Shown one piece after another: positions 54,950-64,000 of a stretch of 64,000 bases of DNA. Where the stretch lies: assembly GCF_004114935.1 (NCBI RefSeq), contig NZ_CP022221.1:2811001-2875000 (forward strand). Direction: 5' to 3'. Both the position numbers and the translations under genes were made by a program. The notes below the pieces were generated by a model, which saw nothing but the letters and a program-made list of their open reading frames with translations, had not been told where the DNA came from and did not search any database. The DNA is from Bradyrhizobium zhanjiangense. Lineage in GTDB: Bacteria > Pseudomonadota > Alphaproteobacteria > Rhizobiales > Xanthobacteraceae. Numbering within the stretch: the first letter of the stretch is position 1; every line of letters starts with the position of its first letter.

Positions 54950-55500
54950 AACTGGCGGCGGGTCACGGCGTCCAGCGGCTGGAGCGGGGGAGGTCAGCTG
55001 GCGATTGCCGGTAGGCTTGACGGTGGGATCATCGCTCAAAGTTGCGATGGCTTCCAGCGTCATGTAACGGGCGCGCTGGACGGCTCATTCGTCGTTCTGT
55101 TCGGGCAGGATTGCATCGATGAGGAGGACGATGGCGTCCTCATTGGGAAGATGCCGACCATCTCAGTCCGCCGATTGATCTCGCCGTTGAGCCCTCGATC
55201 GGGCTGGTGGAGTGCAGTTCGGTCGGTGCTGGGGCGGGAACGTCTGTGAGCGAGCACATCGGTCTCAGTCTCGTCAAGGGAACCTGCGAGCTTGGGCAGC
55301 TTGGGACGGAGTTGGTCGGCGACGTCCGCCACTGCGTTCGTGCAGCCTCGGGATCATGCTGAATAAGTGCGGTGGCGATCAAGGCGGAGCCACGGTAAGC
55401 CCACTTTTGCCGGCATTCGCCAGCGCGTTGCGCATGAATCGAGGCGGCCCACCCTTGTGGGGCGGCAGCGGGTCGAGGAGCGGTGTCGGGGCCTCCTGAA
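54950..55500 (-). mobile_element. IS256-family (mutator) transposase relic, C-terminal part
   Basis: On the minus strand, pieces in shifting frames reconstruct the C-terminal third of an IS256 transposase: RFMRNALANAGKSG, DPEAARTQWR, ADVADQLRPKLPKLAGSLDE, TDVLA, LHSTSPIEGS (normally LHSTNPIERLNGEIKRR), NGEINRRTEMVGIFP and NDEWAVQRARYMTLEAIATL. There are at least three frameshifts and the N-terminal two thirds, with most of the catalytic triad, is absent. Boundaries are approximate. Confidence 0.75.
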
Positions 55501-55672
55501 CGCGAACGCGTTGCTGCGGCGGCGCGCTGCCCCGAGCGAGATTAGGTTAGGCCCTCATAGCAGAGCCTGCGGGATTTAGACGTGGCAGTGCTCAGGGATG
55601 CTTCGGCTTTCGGGAGTCGCATCGTCGCGCGCGGGACCACCAGGTGGAAAGACGTCCGGCATCCACTAAATC

Positions 55673-57289
55673 TCAGACATACTGCACCAGTTTAAGGTAA
55701 TCGTCTGTGAGAACAGGTGAGCGAATAGAACAAGCCGCGTCTTGAAGGAAGGTGGTCAGAGTCCGACTGGCCCGATTGCGGACTTCGACAGATTGCCGTG
55801 CCGGCGCGCGAGTACGGAGAGTTGCCAGTTCGGAACTGACCAGGTCAGCCGCTGCTGCGGCGCAAGCTGAGACAGAGAAGCAACCAGCAGACACGACAGC
55901 GTTTGCCAGTCCCAATGTGGTGAGCCAACCCGCATAGATCAGCACGGCACCGTCTGTCTCATCGAGCCCAGAGAGCTCCTCAATTGTAGCAGCATGGACT
56001 GATGCCGCACCAACCGATCGAAAGAGATCGGCTATTTCATCACGGGTGGCTTTAGAGAGGAGGCAGCGGCCGAGATGTGATAAGAGCGCCTCAGTCGGAC
56101 CTTCGAAGATGCGGAGGATACGAGCGTCTCGATAGATTTTGGCTAAAGGCGTTCCCTCATCGTAACCGCGGCCACCTAACAGCTGGACGCATTGATCAGC
56201 GACAAGACCGCACCACTCCGAGGACAAAACCTTCGTTGCCGACGCAAGGTAAACGTTGGGCGCGCCCTGCGCTGAAACAAGTCGGCAGGATGCTACCAGC
56301 ATCGCCTTCACGACTTCCCGCCGCAGCACCATCTGCCCAAATAACTGCTCGATGTAGCTGTTCTCGATCATACGCAGTTTACCGAGTCGACGATGGCTTG
56401 CATAAGAGGCTGCGAGCTGGATAGCGCGCTCAAGCGCTCCAAGACCCATAGCAGCCACACCGATACGGCCGCGGTTCATACTAGATGACGCCGCGCCCCA
56501 GCCGTCTTGATCGCGAGAGAGCACGTAAGCACGCGGCACCTCGACATCCTGAAACTCCAGCGTATTCTGAATAATGCCGCGTAGACCCAGTGTGCGATGC
56601 TCGTGCGTGACCTTTAGCCCTTGAGCCTGCCTGTCAACGAGTACACCAACGAGCCGACCTTTCGCATCGGGACCAGACGCGCGAGCAAAGCAAACGATCC
56701 AGCGAGCCCAGTCAGCGAGGCCGATCCAGATCTTGCGGCCAGAGATCCGAACTTTATCTTCGCGCATGAGAGCCGAAGCTTCTATATGCCTCGGGGCAGA
56801 GCCAGCTCGAGGCTCGGTCAAAGCGAAAGCGCAGAGATCGCCGCGTGTTGCACCCCAAATGATATGCTTTTGTTCGGGGATGTGCGGTGCCGCTTCGATG
56901 CAGGGCAAGGCTAGGAAGTTATGGATGACGAGGGTAGAGGCAGCGGAGACATCGAAGGATGCAGTGGCGGAGATGAGGTCGATGGCCTCTTGCAAGGGAA
57001 GAGCTAATCCGCCGTGCTCTCCTGGTGCGGTGAGCCCGAACAGTCCATGCCTTGCCAAGATGCTGTGTAGGGTTGGAGGGAATGCTCGGCGGTCATCCGC
57101 GTCTGCGAAATTCAGCTGACTGAGATCAGCGATCAAACCGGAGTATAGTGCAGCTGCGCGGCGCTCAGCTGTGCGTTCCTGCGCCTCACCGAATTGGGCA
57201 TAAACCTGAGTATACATAGCCATAAGTTCGACAATGAACCCGGGCCCGCTCCGTGCCAATTCATCCGCGTGGCTAGCTTGGCTACACAT
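55673..57289 (-). CDS. Acyl-CoA dehydrogenase family protein
   Basis: A 538-residue flavoprotein: N-terminal helical domain (ILARHGLFGLTAPGEHGGLA), beta domain with FALTEPRAGSAPRHIEA (normally LTEPxAGSD, flavin-binding) and RISGRKIWIGLADWARWIVC, and the C-terminal helical domain (SMNRGRIGVAAMGLGALERA, VQLLGGRGYDEGTPLAKIYR, DARILRIFEGPTEALLSHLG). The catalytic Glu is probably that of IFEGP. A C-terminal extension of about 140 residues beyond the core enzyme is unusual. ATG 57289 has no clear ribosome binding site, and ATG 57223 is an alternative. It may oxidise the acyl-CoA made by the ligase at 37315-38859 (inference). Confidence 0.88.
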   Translation of the reverse strand: MCSQASHADELARSGPGFIVELMAMYTQVYAQFGEAQERTAERRAAALYSGLIADLSQLNFADADDRRAFPPTLHSILARHGLFGLTAPGEHGGLALPLQEAIDLISATASFDVSAASTLVIHNFLALPCIEAAPHIPEQKHIIWGATRGDLCAFALTEPRAGSAPRHIEASALMREDKVRISGRKIWIGLADWARWIVCFARASGPDAKGRLVGVLVDRQAQGLKVTHEHRTLGLRGIIQNTLEFQDVEVPRAYVLSRDQDGWGAASSSMNRGRIGVAAMGLGALERAIQLAASYASHRRLGKLRMIENSYIEQLFGQMVLRREVVKAMLVASCRLVSAQGAPNVYLASATKVLSSEWCGLVADQCVQLLGGRGYDEGTPLAKIYRDARILRIFEGPTEALLSHLGRCLLSKATRDEIADLFRSVGAASVHAATIEELSGLDETDGAVLIYAGWLTTLGLANAVVSAGCFSVSACAAAAADLVSSELATLRTRAPARQSVEVRNRASRTLTTFLQDAACSIRSPVLTDDYLKLVQYV

Positions 57290-57521
57290 TGGTATAGTGT
57301 GGATGCAAGCGCAGTATAAGCACGTTGTCGGGGCCGGGGTTTATTGCGGCCACCTTTGCTTCCGGGCCGATCTCAGGACCGATCAGTTCCTCAGTCTTGC
57401 AGATCTTGGCGCAGATACTACAACGAAGAACGGCCCCATGACGCCATCGGCAACAGAGCGACGATTTTGCTGCAAAACCACGTCGGCGCATCCAGCCCGC
57501 CAACGTGATCACAGCGAAAAG
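57290..57521. other. Intergenic
   Basis: No gene recognised. No -24/-12 element or MerR-type promoter is visible ahead of the acyl-CoA dehydrogenase gene. Confidence 0.3.
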
Positions 57522-57621
57522 CTCTAGTTCTGGATGGTCCAAAGTTCGGCCTCGCTGCAAAAGTCGTAAAACTCTACTTCTGGGTAGTCCAAAGTTCGGT
57601 CCCGCTGCATCCTCAAAAGTC
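57522..57621. repeat. Imperfect tandem duplication of about 50 bp
   Basis: Two adjacent copies share CTCTASTTCTGGRTRGTCC, AAAGTTCGG and CGCTGCA and AAAAGTC, starting at 57522 and 57571. The second copy carries a short insertion. It is most easily explained as slippage or remnant of a repeated element; no function evident. Confidence 0.6.
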
Positions 57622-58143
57622 ATTCCCCGTGATCTGCCTGGCCGTATGCTCAACAGAATCAATTGCGCAACCTCTGACACACACTCTGTAAAACAAGATA
57701 TCACGGTAGGACCCTGCGGCGGAGTTCAGGGGCCCGGTAGGCGACGCGGAGCCCATCCGCGAGGACAAAAATGAAGCGTACACTAAATCATGGCACTTCC
57801 GCAGGACATCTTGTGGTTTTTGACAATGAGCATTCTCGCTGAGGGGTTTCAAACAAGCCCTCTCGCCATGAGATGTAAGTGCGAAACTGCAGGAAAGGGC
57901 ATTGGGCGCTTGGGACCACGCGTCAGGACGGGGAAGTAGGCAAGAAGGTCGAAAGCGGGTAGGCGGCGCCGGATAAGGCCCAGACGAAGGGTTCAAACGC
58001 TTAGCAGAGGCAGCTTCGTGAGACTGAAATAGCGACAGGCCCACTTAAATTAAGTCTGGGCCCGACCGCCGTTCATACGGATAGGCGGATGGGTTGGGCC
58101 TTTGGCGCGGCTTGCAAGGGCTACGTTGCAAGCTCGCCCGAAG
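57622..58143. other. Region downstream of groEL, no gene
   Basis: A frame on the minus strand (57613-58044) is Ser/Arg/Pro-rich without motif. A hairpin GCTTGCAA ... TTGCAAGC (about 58110-58135) lies just beyond the groEL terminator. Confidence 0.4.
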
Positions 58144-58174
58144 CAAAAACCCTGGCATTCGTGCCAGGGTTTTA
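58144..58174 (-). terminator. Rho-independent terminator of groESL
   Basis: On the minus strand, beyond the groEL stop: stem CCCTGGCA, loop CGAA-type, complementary TGCCAGGG and a run of T (TTTTTG). It lies 28 bp after the groEL stop codon. Confidence 0.9.
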
Positions 58175-58202
58175 CATGTCATCGATACTTTGAGAGAGTG
58201 GA

Positions 58203-60241
<2,039 letters not shown>

Positions 60242-60301
60242 ACAAGTCTCCTGAGCGTCTGAACAGGTTGGAGATAGTCACATTGTGACGAGCCCAATTA
60301 T

Positions 60302-60317
60302 AGCAAGAGTCAGGCCA
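60302..60317 (-). promoter_or_regulatory. RpoN (-24/-12) promoter of groESL
   Basis: On the minus strand TGGCCT-N5-TTGCT has the required GG-N10-GC spacing. Start near 60291 gives a leader of about 50 nt. With the NifA site at 60421 it identifies this operon as the NifA-controlled groESL (groESL3-type). Confidence 0.88.
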
Positions 60318-60420
60318 AAATGAGCTGAACGATCAAGCCTGCAGTTCTGCTGAATCGTTGCCTGGTCTGCGCGTGTCTTTGTCCGGAAGCAAACGCCCTC
60401 AGGTACACAGTCCGCCAAGC

Positions 60421-60436
60421 TGTTGCGAAAACGACA
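60421..60436. promoter_or_regulatory. NifA upstream activator sequence
   Basis: A perfect TGT-N10-ACA palindrome, about 110 bp upstream of the -24/-12 element of groESL: the normal distance for NifA looping to RpoN holoenzyme. Confidence 0.85.
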
Positions 60437-60639
60437 TTGCGTTTCGTCGGAACACCCGGTTGATCCCAGGGTTCCTCAACTTGGCGGCCCTTACACCGAC
60501 CGACGCTCCGCGTATTTCGAGCGGTGGCGCAGGCCGGCTCGCCTCAGGCTCTTTCGGAAACTTATTTGCGGAACGAAGCGCTTTCGCGCCATAGCTATGG
60601 CGCAAATATTGCGTTCGACTTGCGTTGCTAAGAGGCCGT

Positions 60640-61002
60640 CGCTCTGCGGCAGGACGATCTCAGAGAAGGTTGCTCTCGCTGACGAAGTAGCTGCGAGTTC
60701 GGGAGGTGGTGTCTCTGTCTATATGCAGCAGTTGTTGCGAGCATGTTCGCAGCCGTAGCTGCTTGGCAGGTAATGAACGACTAGACTCGGTTGCCGAAGC
60801 CAGTGTGCACGGGCTCCTCCAGGATTTGCGCCGGGCCGGAAAGACCATCGTGATCATCTCTCACCGACTCAGTACCATCTGTGATGCCGATAAGATCGTC
60901 GTCTTAGACGGCGGCCGCATCGTTGCGGAGGGCAGGCATACTGATCTGCTGGCTGAAAGCGCTTATGCTCGCTTGTGGCAGACGCAAACCGGCAGTAGCT
61001 AA
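60640..61002 (+). pseudogene. ABC exporter ATPase relic (C-terminal)
   Basis: The plus-strand frame ending at 61002 encodes SVAEASVHGLLQDLRRAGKT, IVIISHRLSTICDADKIVVL and DGGRIVAEGRHTDLLAESAY, ARLWQTQTGS: the post-Walker-B end of an HlyB/MsbA-type exporter ATPase with the H-loop ISHRLST. Upstream, another frame (GRTISEKVALADEVA) resembles the Q-loop 'GTISENI' region. Walker A, signature and membrane parts are missing and frames are broken. A dead gene fragment. Confidence 0.65.
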
Positions 61003-61259
61003 GTTGCAGATGACGGCTCATCGAAAAATTGAGCTGGAGGTCGGTCCCATCTATATTGATGGGCCGAGATCGGCAGCTCAACAACGCTCAATGCCTGATC
61101 ACCGACCTCGCAAGCATCGGGAGAGCGTACGCGAACACAACGATAAGGCATGTGGAATCTCGAGGTGAAGACATAGGCCCGGGCCCGTGTGCGGCGAGAC
61201 TTCGTAGCGGCTTGGTAGTACGCAAGCGGCAAGCGGAGGCCGTCAGACGGCGTTGGTCC
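61003..61259. other. Intergenic
   Basis: No feature seen. Confidence 0.3.
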
Positions 61260-61660
61260 ATGGCATAAGCGCGTCGATTTCGTTATTGGGTAAGCCGTTG
61301 GCCAACTGCTGAAGTATCTGAATTTTAGCGCATGGATCGACATTGTTTCCGTTGTTTGCGGCAGCGTTGCGGTGGCTGCCAAGGTTTGTCGCCGCGTCGC
61401 TGCCTGCGAAGAGCTTGTTTGAATTGTTGCAGGCGCGTTCGACCGCCATCGGTGGAAAGTGTTCGCACGCCGAGAGACGGCATGGCGGATCGGCTGGGCC
61501 AGCTTTGATTTGGCGGAGATCCGCCGCAAGGTCTGCTACCAGTAGAGGAGATCTGCGACGACCGCCGCGCAGTTTTGCTTGCGCGCAAAAACGCGTGCGT
61601 CGGGGGGCGCGTACGGTCTTCTCCGAAGAGCAGATGATTCCGAGGACTGGGGTGGCTCGC
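61260..61660 (-). mobile_element. IS66 TnpC relic (C-terminal)
   Basis: On the minus strand the frame ending at about 61260 gives NKLFAGSDAATNLGSHRNAA, NNVDP then LQQLANGLPNNEIDALMPWT. This is the IS66 transposase end (LFAGSDxGGxxWA...xVDPxAxLxxxLxxIANGxPxxxIDxLMPW). The N-terminal and catalytic parts are not recognisable, and the frame changes upstream. It belongs to a different IS66 subtype from the relic at 34345-35555. Confidence 0.6.
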
Positions 61661-62002
61661 ACATTGCGTCAGCGAATCTGGAATGGCCGCGGTCAGTCGG
61701 CAGAGCACATCTCGCCCTGCCGCAACCGTGATCGAGGTGATTGGCTATTGGTGCGCACGAGAGATCAGTCTGCTGGCCCGCTTCAGAGAGAAGCCGGCGG
61801 CTGACATTCGAGCGAAGCCGATCTTTCCGCCGCTTCGAAAGGCGAACCGGAGACGACGATCTGACTTGCAGTTGGCGCGTCTCCAGACAGCGAGCGGCAA
61901 TTTGCATTGCAGGGCAGTCGCTGCACCTGTCGGTCCGAGAGGTTTCCCTTTTGATGTCGATGGCATCCAAATATCCGTCATGGATCAAGGGGAGTGAGGG
62001 GC
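61661..62002. other. No supported gene
   Basis: Antiparallel frames (61536-62009 minus, 61683-61997 plus) without motifs. Possibly decayed IS DNA. Confidence 0.3.
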
Positions 62003-62025
62003 ATATCAATTATATACGTTGATAT
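62003..62025. promoter_or_regulatory. Operator-like inverted repeat upstream of the FkbM gene
   Basis: ATATCAA-N9-TTGATAT is a perfect 7-bp inverted repeat in an AT-rich island, 71 bp ahead of the FkbM ATG, followed by a second TATACGTTG. It could bind a dimeric regulator. No known regulon consensus is matched. Confidence 0.4.
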
Positions 62026-62095
62026 ACGTTGTGCCGGCCCGTCTGTCGTGTGATTGCGGCTTCGAAGTTCGAAATTCACGCGATCTGCGCGCCCA

Positions 62096-62758
62096 ATGGA
62101 AAAAGCACCTGTGTCCTCTGTAGAAGTCCACCAGTACATCGCCTCACTTCTTCAGAAGCCGAATCCAGTCATCCTGGATATCGGCTGCAATGACGGGACC
62201 GATACTCAACAGTTTCTCAACCTCTGTCCGCAAGCTCAGCTCTACTGCTTTGAGCCGGACCCCAGAGCGATCGCGCGCTTCAAGAAGAAGCTGGGCTCAT
62301 CCCTCAATAAGGTGAAGCTACTTGAAATCGCGATCAGTGATCGAAACGGGATAATCGACTTCCATCCGAGCAATGCAGATGGTGATGCGAAGGAATGGGA
62401 CCTGTCCGGCTCAATACGCCGGCCGAAGAATCATCTTACCGAGTATGATTGGGTTCGGTTCGATCGCCCTGTCTCGGTTGAAACGCGGCGGCTGGACGAC
62501 TGGTGCAGCGAGGCGGAGCTGAACACGGTCGATTTCATCTGGATGGATGTCCAGGGAGCCGAAGCCGATGTTATCGCCGGCGGCATGCGGACCTTGAGCA
62601 ACACGCGCTTCATCTACACGGAATATAGCGACCGCGAGCTCTACGAAGGGCAGTTGTCCCTGCAAGCCATTCTGGACCTGCTGCCATCATTCGAAGTGGC
62701 GGCCCACTATCCACGCACAGTGGAAGGTGATGTATTGCTCAAAAATACGCGCTTCTAG
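62096..62758 (+). CDS. FkbM-family SAM-dependent methyltransferase
   Basis: A 220-residue methyltransferase from ATG 62096 (MEKAPVSSVEVHQYIASLLQ). Motif I is VILDIGCNDGTDTQQFL (about 24-40), then LYCFEPDPRAIARF (acidic end of strand 2), LLEIAISDRNG, the FkbM signature RLDDWCSE ... VDFIWMDVQGAEADVIAGGM and FIYTEYSDRELYEGQ. FkbM enzymes O-methylate sugars or polyketides; in rhizobia some act on surface polysaccharides. No glycosyltransferase is adjacent, so the acceptor is unknown. The open frame before 62096 starts with TTG and lacks similarity. Confidence 0.88.
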   Translation: MEKAPVSSVEVHQYIASLLQKPNPVILDIGCNDGTDTQQFLNLCPQAQLYCFEPDPRAIARFKKKLGSSLNKVKLLEIAISDRNGIIDFHPSNADGDAKEWDLSGSIRRPKNHLTEYDWVRFDRPVSVETRRLDDWCSEAELNTVDFIWMDVQGAEADVIAGGMRTLSNTRFIYTEYSDRELYEGQLSLQAILDLLPSFEVAAHYPRTVEGDVLLKNTRF

Positions 62759-63239
62759 TGGCTGCTCGTATCGAGCGCCTCATTCATCGCTGGAGGACTT
62801 GACCAGCGCGCTCCATGCCACCCAAAGCTGCACAACTGGTGGTCATGCTGGCGAGGGGATGTCAGTAGCCCAACGGGCACTCCGGTTTCCGGCTGCCATT
62901 GCAGACCGCACGCATCACGTCGGCGTCGGGCGGGTGGTGGGTTTCTGACAATCAGTTATTTGGCGAGCCGGCCACGAGCGACGACTTCGTGGCCAGCAGG
63001 TCGGTGCGTTTCGTATACTTGAATCAACACTGCCAGCTGGGGCTCGAACCGTTGAATCATCTGAACAGCTGCTGTTGGTCCGGACCTCTTGTAAGCCGGT
63101 GCACTGCTTCGAAGAAATGCCAAAGCAACTGCATCGGTTCTCGTATTTCCTTGTCTCAATGGGAAGCGAGCTGAAGCATGTGTTCCATATGAGGATCGCC
63201 GTGAGGCGTCCAGCATAACTGCAGCAGCCGATTGTCCAG
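62759..63239. other. Gap, nothing recognised
   Basis: Frames are short and mixed; no gene or element supported before the IS66 fragment. Confidence 0.35.
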
Positions 63240-63480
63240 CAAGGCGTCCCTGGCGACGGCGCAGGAGAAGGCGGCCGCGATCATCAGCGGCCGATCTCGC
63301 GCCGGATCGGATCAAGACCGTCATCGTAATCGCGGTTACCTGCCTGCTCATTTGCCGCAGGCGGAGTTGATCATCGAATCTGCGAGCACGCTCGGCCTGT
63401 GCGGCTGCGGCGCGATGACGAAAATCGGCGAGAACGCCAGTAAACGCCTCGACGTAATCCCGGCGCGATGGCCAAAGTTT
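63240..63480 (+). mobile_element. IS66 TnpC fragment (zinc-finger region)
   Basis: The plus strand encodes RNRGYLPAHLPQAELIIESA, then LGLCGCGAMTKIGENASKRL and DVIPARW. This is the zinc-binding segment after the N-terminal coiled coil of IS66 transposases (LPAHLPRxExxxxxx...CPxCGGxLxxIGEDxSExLDxxPAxF). Both flanks of the transposase are missing. The fragment ends at the stop of the secreted-protein gene on the other strand. Confidence 0.7.
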
Positions 63481-63500
63481 TTCCTAGCCGCGCCGCCCGA

Positions 63501-63860
63501 TCACCCGCAATTCCAGATCGGCCCGATCGGCGTCCGCGTCCAGCACGGCCCGAAACTGCCGCCATTGTAGCGGCCGCCGTGGAAGCCGGGGCGGCCGAAA
63601 TAGTGCCACTCGCCATCCCAACCGTAGTACTGAGGAACCGGATCAATATACCAGTGGCGCCGGTCGGCGCGAGAGAGCCGGCGCATCGCGTCCTTCTGCT
63701 TGTAGAGCGGAATGCTGTTGCTCAGCGGCTGGCGATAGCCGGGCAGGAAGCCGTAACTTTGCCAGACAGGCTTGGGCCGCTTTTGAATTGACGCAGCGTG
63801 CGCGACGACCGGCAGCAGCGACAGGATGATAGTAGCAGTTAGACACACAAGGCGCGACAT
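63501..63860 (-). CDS. Small secreted aromatic-rich protein
   Basis: A 119-residue protein from ATG 63860 with a signal peptide (MSRLVCLTATIILSLLPVVA, cleavage after HAA). The mature chain is rich in Tyr, Trp, Gly and Pro: YGFLPGYRQPLSNSIPLYKQ, RRHWYIDPVPQYYGWDGEWH and RYNGGSFGPCWTRTPIGPIW. I recall near-identical small exported proteins in Bradyrhizobium genomes, of unknown function. The longer frame to 63896 would hide the signal peptide and is rejected. Confidence 0.75.
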   Translation of the reverse strand: MSRLVCLTATIILSLLPVVAHAASIQKRPKPVWQSYGFLPGYRQPLSNSIPLYKQKDAMRRLSRADRRHWYIDPVPQYYGWDGEWHYFGRPGFHGGRYNGGSFGPCWTRTPIGPIWNCG

Positions 63861-64000
63861 GGATCTACAATAATCGGTCGGTTGCGCGGAGGCCATTCAA
63901 ATTTGGGTGCAGAGTCCTGTGCAATCTTGCGCAGAATTGTTCTCTTAGCTGATCACGCCCTTCCTGATCAGAAAGCGCGCATATCCGTGCCGTCACCCAC
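63861..64000. other. Window end, intergenic
   Basis: No feature seen in the last 140 bp. Confidence 0.3.

Noticed and set aside
54407..55249. 280-codon plus-strand frame
   Set aside because: Its 3' half is antiparallel to clear IS256 transposase remains; no domain, no ribosome binding site.

Overview
This window is a symbiosis-island segment of a slow-growing soybean-type rhizobium, almost certainly Bradyrhizobium. The gene order nodD2-nodD1-nodK-nodABCSUIJ-nolO-nodZ followed by fixR-nifA-fixA, and a NifA/RpoN-type groESL operon, matches the symbiotic region known from B. japonicum / B. diazoefficiens. The proteins read as family members by motif and length. The presence of nodK instead of nodY, and the divergence I see, suggest a strain other than the USDA 110 reference. 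Decayed insertion sequences, effector relics and long gene-poor stretches are typical of such islands.

Layout. 1-8.2 kb: a truncated outer-membrane barrel gene, small hypothetical genes (two of them paralogues, one broken), a luciferase-like monooxygenase, a branched-chain-amino-acid-type periplasmic binding protein and a MerR regulator. 8.7-22.7 kb: nodulation regulators, a nod box, and the Nod factor backbone, decoration and export genes. 23.2-27.7 kb: fixR-nifA with a RegR-type site and a -24/-12 promoter, a palindromic repeat, and fixA with its own -24/-12 promoter. 28.8-30.8 kb: a two-gene oxygenase cassette (haem-oxygenase-like domain fused to a GFA domain, plus a 2-oxoglutarate/Fe(II) oxygenase). 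31-35.6 kb: relics of a NopD-like effector and an internally deleted IS66. 35.8-47.5 kb: a minus-strand metabolic region (ATP-grasp ligase, acyl-CoA ligase, M20 peptidase, divergent TrpD paralogue, three-gene acyl-CoA carboxylase). 47.6-55.5 kb: small secreted or membrane proteins, tts boxes, a NopT effector and an IS256 relic. 55.6-60.5 kb: acyl-CoA dehydrogenase and groESL. 60.6-64 kb: an ABC exporter relic, IS66 relics, an FkbM methyltransferase and a small secreted protein.

How the parts work together. NodD reads flavonoids and activates the nod box, giving a carbamoylated, N-methylated, fucosylated Nod factor exported by NodIJ. RegR- and RpoN-type control of fixR-nifA yields NifA, which should switch on fixA and groESL in the microaerobic nodule. 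Type III secretion is represented by nopT and tts boxes, with no secretion apparatus in the window.

The most interesting points are (i) six copies of a MerR-type promoter (-35, 19-bp spacer with a dyad, -10), all on the minus strand. One precedes the merR gene itself, one a relic of a second merR, one the binding-protein gene, one the TrpD-like gene, and two lie upstream of the acyl-CoA gene groups. They suggest an undescribed regulon. (ii) The oxygenase cassette beside nifA-fixA looks like a small biosynthetic or tailoring pathway of unknown product.
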